Part shown: one piece after another, positions 57,101 to 64,000 of the stretch
Numbering within the stretch: position 1 is the stretch's first letter
Layout of the letters: every line of letters begins with the position of its first letter
Assembly (NCBI GenBank): GCA_032718475.1
Contig: JAUCBJ010008747.1
Location: 1-64,000, forward strand
DNA: 64,000 nucleotides
Reading direction: 5' to 3'
Source of the DNA: Nemertoderma westbladi
Lineage: Eukaryota > Xenacoelomorpha > Nemertodermatida > Nemertodermatidae
The notes under the pieces: generated by a model
The model's input: only the letters and a program-made list of their open reading frames with translations
What the model was told of the DNA's origin: nothing
The model's database searches: none
Translations under genes and position numbers: made by a program

Positions 57101-60100
57101 AGTTCTAAAGAATCGTTTTTAGTGGGTGAGTTCTAAAGAATCGCTTTTAGTGGGTGAGTTCTAAAGAATCGCTTTTAGTGGGTGAGTTCTAAAGAATCGC
57201 TTTAGTGGGTGAGTTCTAAAGAATCGCTTTTAGTGGGTGAGTTCTAGAGAATCGCTTTTAGTGGGTGAGTTCTAAAGAATCGCTTTTACGGGTGAGTTCT
57301 AAAGAATCGCTTTTAGTGGGTGAGTTCTAAAGAATCGCTTTTAGTGGGTGAGTTCTAGAGAATCGCTTTTACGGGTGAGTTCTAAAGAATCGCTTTTAGT
57401 GGGTGAGTTCTAAATAATCGCTTTTAGTGGGTGAGTTCTAAAGAATCGCTTTTAGTGGGTGAGTTCTAAAGAATCGCTTTTAGTGGGTGAGTTCAAAAGA
57501 ATCGTTTTTAGTGGGTGAATTCTAAAAAATCGTTTTTAGTGGGTGAGTTCTAAAGAAATCGATTTTAGTGGGTGAGTTCTAAAGAATCGCCTTTAGTGGG
57601 TGAGTTCTAAAGAATCGTTTTTAGTGGGTGAGTTCTAAAGAATTGTTTTTAGTGGGTGAGTTCTAAAGAATCGCTTTTAGTGGGTGAGTTGTAAAGAATC
57701 GCTTTTAGTGGGTAAGTTCTAAAGAATCGCTTTTAGTGGGTGAGTTCTAAAGAATCGCTTTTAGTGGGTGAGTTCTAAAGAATCGCTTTTAGTGGGTGAG
57801 TTCTAAAGAATCGCTTCTAGTGGGTGAGTTCTAAAGAATCCTTCTTAGTGGGTGAGTTCTAAAGAATCGCTTTTAGTGGGTGAGTTCTAAAGAATCGCTT
57901 TTAGTGGGTGAGTTCTAAAGAATCGCTTTTACGGGTGAGTTCTAAAGAATCGCCTTTAGTGGGTGAGTTCTAAAGAATCGTTTTTAGTGGGTGAGTTCAA
58001 AAGAATCGTTTTTAGTGGGTGAATTCTAAAAAATCGTTTTTAGTGGGTGAGTTCTAAAGAAATCGATTTTAGTGGGTGAGTTCTAAAGAATCGCCTTTAG
58101 TGGGTGAGTTCTAAAGAATCGTTTTTAGTGGGTGAGTTCTAAAGAATTGTTTTTAGTGGGTGAGTTCTAAAGAATCGCTTTTAGTGGGTGAGTTGTAAAG
58201 AATCGCTTTTAGTGGGTAAGTTCTAAAGAATCGCTTTTAGTGGGTGAGTTCTAAAGAATCGCTTTTAGTGGGTGAGTTCTAAAGAATCGCTTTTAGTGGG
58301 TGAGTTCTAAAGAATCGCTTCTAGTGGGTGAGTTCTAAAGAATCCTTCTTAGTGGGTGAGTTCTAAAGAATCGCTTTTAGTGGGTGAGTTCTAAAGAATC
58401 GCTTTTAGTGGGTGAGTTCTAAAGAATCGCTTTTACGGGTGAGTTCTAAAGAATCGTTTTTAGTGGGTGAGTTCTAAAGAATCGTTTTTAGTGGGTGAGT
58501 TCTAATGAATCGCTTTTAGTGGGTGAGTTCTAGAGAATCGCTTTTACGGGTGAGTTCTAAAGAATCGCTTTTACGGGTGAGTTCTAAAGAATCGTTTTTA
58601 GTGGGTGAGTTCTAAAGAATCGTTTTTAGTGGGTGAGTTCTAATGAATCGCTTTTAGTGGGTGAGTTCTAGAGAATCGCTTTTAGTGGGTGAGTTCTAAA
58701 GAATCGCTTTTATGGGTGAGTTCTAAATAATCGTTTTTAGTGGGTGAGTTCTAAAGAATCGCTTTTAGTGGGTGAGTTCTAAAGAATCGCTTTTACGGGT
58801 GAGTTCTAAAGAATCGCTTTTAGTTGGTGAGTTCTAAAGAATCGCTTTTAGTGGGTGAGTTCTAATGAATCGCTTTTAGTGGGTGAGTTCTAGAGAATCG
58901 CTTTTAGTGGGTGAGTTCTAAAGAATCGCTTTTATGGGTGAGTTCTAAAGAATCGTTTTTAGTGGGTGAGTTCTAAAGAATCGTTTTTAGTGGGTGAGTT
59001 CTAAAGAATCGCTTTTAGTGGGTGAGTTCTAAAGAATCGCTTTTAGTGGGTGAGTTCTAAAGAATCGCTTTAGTGGGTGAGTTCTAAAGAATCGCTTTTA
59101 GTGGGTGAGTTCTAGAGAATCGCTTTTAGTGGGTGAGTTCTAAAGAATCGCTTTTACGGGTGAGTTCTAAAGAATCGCTTTTAGTGGGTGAGTTCTAAAT
59201 AATCGCTTTTAGTGGGTGAGTTCTAAAGAATCGCTTTTAGTGGGTGAGTTCTAAAGAATCGCTTTTAGTGGGTGAGTTCTAAAGAATCGCTTTTAGTGGG
59301 TGAGTTCTAAAGAATCGCTTTAGTGGGTGAGTTCTAAAGAATCGCTTTTAGTGGGTGAGTTCTAATGAATCGCTTTTAGTGGGTGAGTTCTAGAGAATCG
59401 CTTTTAGTGGGTGAGTTCTAAAGAATCGCTTTTATGGGTGAGTTCTAAAGAATCGTTTTTAGTGGGTGAGTTCTAAAGAATCGTTTTTAGTGGGTGAGTT
59501 CTAAAGAATCGCTTTTAGTGGGTGAGTTCTAAAGAATCGCTTTTAGTGGGTGAGTTCTAAAGAATCGCTTTAGTGGGTGAGTTCTAAAGAATCGCTTTTA
59601 GTGGGTGAGTTCTAGAGAATCGCTTTTAGTGGGTGAGTTCTAAAGAATCGCTTTTACGGGTGAGTTCTAAAGAATCGCTTTTAGTGGGTGAGTTCTAAAG
59701 AATCGCTTTTAGTGGGTGAGTTCTAGAGAATCGCTTTTACGGGTGAGTTCTAAAGAATCGCTTTTAGTGGGTGAGTTCTAAATAATCGCTTTTAGTGGGT
59801 GAGTTCTAAAGAATCGCTTTTAGTGGGTGAGTTCTAAAGAATCGCTTTTAGTGGGTGAGTTCAAAAGAATCGTTTTTAGTGGGTGAATTCTAAAAAATCG
59901 TTTTTAGTGGGTGAGTTCTAAAGAAATCGATTTTAGTGGGTGAGTTCTAAAGAATCGCCTTTAGTGGGTGAGTTCTAAAGAATCGTTTTTAGTGGGTGAG
60001 TTCTAAAGAATTGTTTTTAGTGGGTGAGTTCTAAAGAATCGCTTTTAGTGGGTGAGTTGTAAAGAATCGCTTTTAGTGGGTAAGTTCTAAAGAATCGCTT

Positions 60101-63100
60101 TTAGTGGGTGAGTTCTAAAGAATCGCTTTTAGTGGGTGAGTTCTAAAGAATCGCTTTTAGTGGGTGAGTTCTAAAGAATCGCTTCTAGTGGGTGAGTTCT
60201 AAAGAATCCTTCTTAGTGGGTGAGTTCTAAAGAATCGCTTTTAGTGGGTGAGTTCTAAAGAATCGCTTTTAGTGGGTGAGTTCTAAAGAATCGCTTTTAC
60301 GGGTGAGTTCTAAAGAATCGTTTTTAGTGGGTGAGTTCTAAAGAATCGTTTTTAGTGGGTGAGTTCTAATGAATCGCTTTTAGTGGGTGAGTTCTAGAGA
60401 ATCGCTTTTACGGGTGAGTTCTAAAGAATCGCTTTTACGGGTGAGTTCTAAAGAATCGTTTTTAGTGGGTGAGTTCAAAGAATCGTTTTTAGTGGGTGAG
60501 TTCTAATGAATCGCTTTTAGTGGGTGAGTTCTAGAGAATCGCTTTTAGTGGGTGAGTTCTAAAGAATCGCTTTTATGGGTGAGTTCTAAATAATCGTTTT
60601 TAGTGGGTGAGTTCTAAAGAATCGCTTTTAGTGGGTGAGTTCTAAAGAATCGCTTTTACGGGTGAGTTCTAAAGAATCGCTTTTAGTTGGTGAGTTCTAA
60701 AGAATCGCTTTTAGTGGGTGAGTTCTAATGAATCGCTTTTAGTGGGTGAGTTCTAGAGAATCGCTTTTAGTGGGTGAGTTCTAAAGAATCGCTTTTATGG
60801 GTGAGTTCTAAAGAATCGTTTTTAGTGGGTGAGTTCTAAAGAATCGTTTTTAGTGGGTGAGTTCTAAAGAATCGCTTTTAGTGGGTGAGTTCTAAAGAAT
60901 CGCTTTTAGTGGGTGAGTTCTAAAGAATCGCTTTAGTGGGTGAGTTCTAAAGAATCGCTTTTAGTGGGTGAGTTCTAGAGAATCGCTTTTAGTGGGTGAG
61001 TTCTAAAGAATCGCTTTTACGGGTGAGTTCTAAAGAATCGCTTTTAGTGGGTGAGTTCTAAATAATCGCTTTTAGTGGGTGAGTTCTAAAGAATCGCTTT
61101 TAGTGGGTGAGTTCTAAAGAATCGCTTTTAGTGGGTGAGTTCAAAAGAATCGTTTTTAGTGGGTGAATTCTAAAAAATCGTTTTTAGTGGGTGAGTTCTA
61201 AAGAAATCGATTTTAGTGGGTGAGTTCTAAAGAATCGCTTTTAGTGGGTGAGTTCTAAAGAATCGTTTTTAGTGGGTGAGTTCTAAAGAATTGTTTTTAG
61301 TGGGTGAGTTCTAAAGAATCGCTTTTAGTGGGTGAGTTGTAAAGAATCGCTTTTAGTGGGTAAGTTCTAAAGAATCGCTTTTAGTGGGTGAGTTCTAAAG
61401 AATCGCTTTTAGTGGGTGAGTTCTAAAGAATCGCTTTTAGTGGGTGAGTTCTAAAGAATCGCTTCTAGTGGGTGAGTTCTAAAGAATCCTTCTTAGTGGG
61501 TGAGTTCTAAAGAATCGCTTTTAGTGGGTGAGTTCTAAAGAATCGCTTTTAGTGGGTGAGTTCTAAAGAATCGCTTTTACGGGTGAGTTCTAAAGAATCG
61601 TTTTTAGTGGGTGAGTTCTAAAGAATCGTTTTTAGTGGGTGAGTTCTAATGAATCGCTTTTAGTGGGTGAGTTCTAGAGAATCGCTTTTAGTGGGTGAGT
61701 TCTAAAGAATCGCTTTTATGGGTGAGTTCTTAAGAATCGTTTTTAGTGGGTGAGTTCTAAAGAATCGCTTTTAGTGGGTGAGTTCTAAAGAATCGCGTTT
61801 AGTGTGTGAGTTCTAAAGAATCGCTTTAGTGGGTGAGTTCTAAAGAATCGCTTTTAGTGGGTGAGTTCTAAAGAATCGCTTTAGTGGGTGAGTTCTAAAG
61901 AATCGCGTTTAGTGTGTGAGTTCTAAAGAATCGCTTTTAGTGGGTGAGTTCTAAAGAATCGCTTTTAGTGGGTGAGTTCTAAAGAATCGCTTTTAGTGGG
62001 TGAGTTCTAAAGAATCGCTTTTAGTGGGTGAGTTCTAAAGAATCGCTTTTAGTGGGTGAGTTCTAAAGAATCGCGTTTAGTGTGTGAGTTCTAAAGAATC
62101 GCTTTTAGTGGGTGAGTTCTAAAGAATCGTTTTTACGGGTGAGTTCTAAAGAATCGCTTTTAGTGGGTGAGTTCTAAAGAATCGCTTTTAGTGGGTGAGT
62201 TCTAATGAATCGCTTTTAGTGGGTGAGTTCTAGAGAATCGCTTTTAGTGGGTGAGTTCTAAAGAATCGCTTTAGTGGGTGATTCTAAAAATCGTTTTGGG
62301 TGAGTTCTAAAGAATCGCTTTTAGTGGGTGAGTTCTAAAGAATCGCTTTTAGTGGGTGAGTTCTAAAGAATCGCTTTTAGTGGGTGAGTTCTAAAGAATC
62401 GCTTTTAGTGGGTGAGTTCTAAAGAATCGCTTTTAGTGGGTGAGTTCTAAAGAATCGCTTTTAGTGGGTGAGTTCTAAAGAATCGCTTTTAGTGGGTGAG
62501 TTCTAAAGAATCGCTTTTAGTGGGTGAGTTCTAAAGAATCGCTTTTAGTGGGTGAGTTCTAAAGAATCGCTTTTAGTGGGTGAGTTCTAAAGAATCGCTT
62601 TTAGTGGGTGAGTTCTAAAGAATCGCTTTTAGTGGGTGAGTTCTAAAGAATCGCTTTTAGTGGGTGAGTTCTAAAGAATCGCTTTTAGTGGGTGAGTTCT
62701 AAAGAATCGCTTTTAGTGGGTGAGTTCTAAAGAATCGCTTTTAGTGGGTGAGTTCTAAAGAATCGCTTTTAGTGGGTGAGTTCTAAAGAATCGCTTTTAG
62801 TGGGTGAGTTCTAAAGAATCGCTTTTAGTGGGTGAGTTCTAAAGAATCGCTTTTAGTGGGTGAGTTCTAAAGAATCGCTTTTAGTGGGTGAGTTCTAAAG
62901 AATCGCTTTTAGTGGGTGAGTTCTAAAGAATCGCTTTTAGTGGGTGAGTTCTAAAGAATCGCTTTTAGTGGGTGAATTCTAAAAAATCGTTTTTAGTGGG
63001 TGAGTTCTAAAGAAATCGATTTTAGTGGGTGAGTTCTAAAGAAATCGTTTTTAGTGGGTGAGTTCTAAAGAATCGCTTTTAGTGGGTGAGTTCTAAAGAA

Positions 63101-64000
63101 TCGCTTTTAGTGGGTGAGTTCTAAAGAATCGTTTTTAGTGGGTGAGTTCTAAAGAATCGTTTTTAGTGGGTGAGTTCTAAAGAAATCGATTTTAGTGGGT
63201 GAATTCTAAAAAATCGTTTTTAGTGGGTGAGTTCTAAAGAAATCGATTTTAGTGGGTGAGTTCTAAAGAATCGCTTTTAGTGGGTGAGTTCTAAAGAATC
63301 GCTTTTAGTGGGTGAGTTCTAAAGAATCGTTTTTAGTGGGTGAGTTCTAAAGAATCGTTTTTAGTGGGTGAGTTCTAAAGAAATCGATTTTAGTGGGTGA
63401 GTTCTAAAGAATCGTTTTTAGTGGGTGAGTTCTAAAGAAATCGATTTTAGTGGGTGAGTTCTAAAGAATCGCTTTTAGTGGGTGAGTTCTAAAGAATCGC
63501 TTTTAGTGGGTGAGTTCTAAAGAATCGCTTTTAGTGGGTGAGTTCTAAAGAATCGTTTTTAGTGGGTGAGTTCTAAAGAATCGTTTTTAGTGGGTGAGTT
63601 CTAAAGAAATCGATTTTAGTGGGTGAGTTCTAAAGAATCGTTTTTAGTGGGTGAGTTCTAAAGAAATCGATTTTAGTGGGTGAGTTCTAAAGAATCGTTT
63701 TTAGTGGGTGAGTTCTAAAGAAATCGCTTTTAGTGGGTGAGTTCTAAAGAATCGTTTTTAGTGGGTGAGTTCTAAAGAATCGCTATTATGGGTGAGTTCT
63801 AAAGAATCGCTTTTAGTGGGTGAGTTCTAAAGAATCGTTTTTAGTGGGTGAGTTCTAAAGAATCGTTTTTAGTGGGTGAGTTCTAAAGAATCGCTTTTAG
63901 TGGGTGAGTTCTAAAGAATCGCTTTTAGTGGGTGAGTTCTAAAGAATCGCTTTAGTGGGTGAGTTCTAAAGAATCGCTTTTAGTGGGTGAGTTCTAATGA
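54187..64000 (+). repeat. 28 bp satellite with higher-order structure, runs off the window
   Basis: The unit is GTGGGTGAGTTCTAAAGAAT followed by CGCTTTTA, 28 bp, about 350 copies. Variants (CGTTTTTA, CTAATGAAT, CTAGAGAAT, ACGGGTGAG, 29 bp AGAAATCGA units) recur in fixed order. A marker unit TTCAAAAGAATCG followed by GAATTCTAAAAAATCG occurs near 55101, 57492, 57996, 59860 and 61140. In the last four, the same downstream variants (GTTGTAAAG at +197, CCTTCTTAG at about +348) follow. There is no gene. Confidence 0.97.

Noticed and set aside
51345-64000. CRISPR array
   Set aside because: The repeats are directly adjacent without unique spacers, the host is animal, and there are no cas genes.

Overview
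The window is animal (bilaterian invertebrate) nuclear DNA: AT-rich, full of transposable elements, and carrying one intron-bearing host gene. I can rebuild that gene, a type II sodium/phosphate cotransporter (SLC34), as nine exons with consistent GT/AG boundaries and phases. I cannot name the species. A marine invertebrate is a guess based on the transposon mix (Polinton, several LINE families, a tRNA-derived SINE).

Layout. (1) 1-12.4 kb: an inverted-repeat element whose ~800 bp arms (3-807 and 11593-12378) each carry a small GTSF1-like double CHHC zinc-finger gene pointing inward. Between the arms are a fragment of a Polinton polymerase N-terminus, an acidic C2H2 protein, a broken unidentified gene, and a LINE lying between two long (GAGT)n arrays. 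(2) 12.4-15.1 kb: no gene, but the left terminus of a TTAA-ended repeat. (3) 15.14-30.91 kb: a Polinton/Maverick (virus-like DNA transposon) with ~800 bp terminal inverted repeats. It carries a protease, major capsid protein, two tandem minor capsid proteins, basic and hydrophobic small virion-type proteins, retroviral-type integrase, packaging ATPase, a candidate TBP-like protein and a protein-primed DNA polymerase on the minus strand, plus one unidentified gene on the plus strand. Several genes are broken by stops or frameshifts, so this copy is decaying. (4) 30.9-41.9 kb: minisatellite, the mirror terminus of the TTAA-ended repeat, dispersed repeats, two LINE remnants and two copies of a tRNA-derived SINE. 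(5) 41.99-51.06 kb: the SLC34 gene. Its large intron 6 holds a 2.6 kb inverted-repeat element and a 315 bp tandem repeat; intron 7 holds a LINE 3' fragment. (6) 51.3-64 kb: two satellites. A 24 bp unit contains the palindrome TGACGTCA, and a 28 bp unit with higher-order structure runs off the window end.

How the parts relate. The Polinton genes form the usual replication (polymerase), integration (integrase) and virion (capsid, protease, ATPase) modules. Both TIRs carry the same TATA-box promoter, which can drive the polymerase from one end and the opposite-strand gene from the other. The most unusual contents are the TBP-like gene in the Polinton and the GTSF1-like (piRNA-pathway type) genes in the arms of the first element. 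The only clearly host-functional gene is SLC34.
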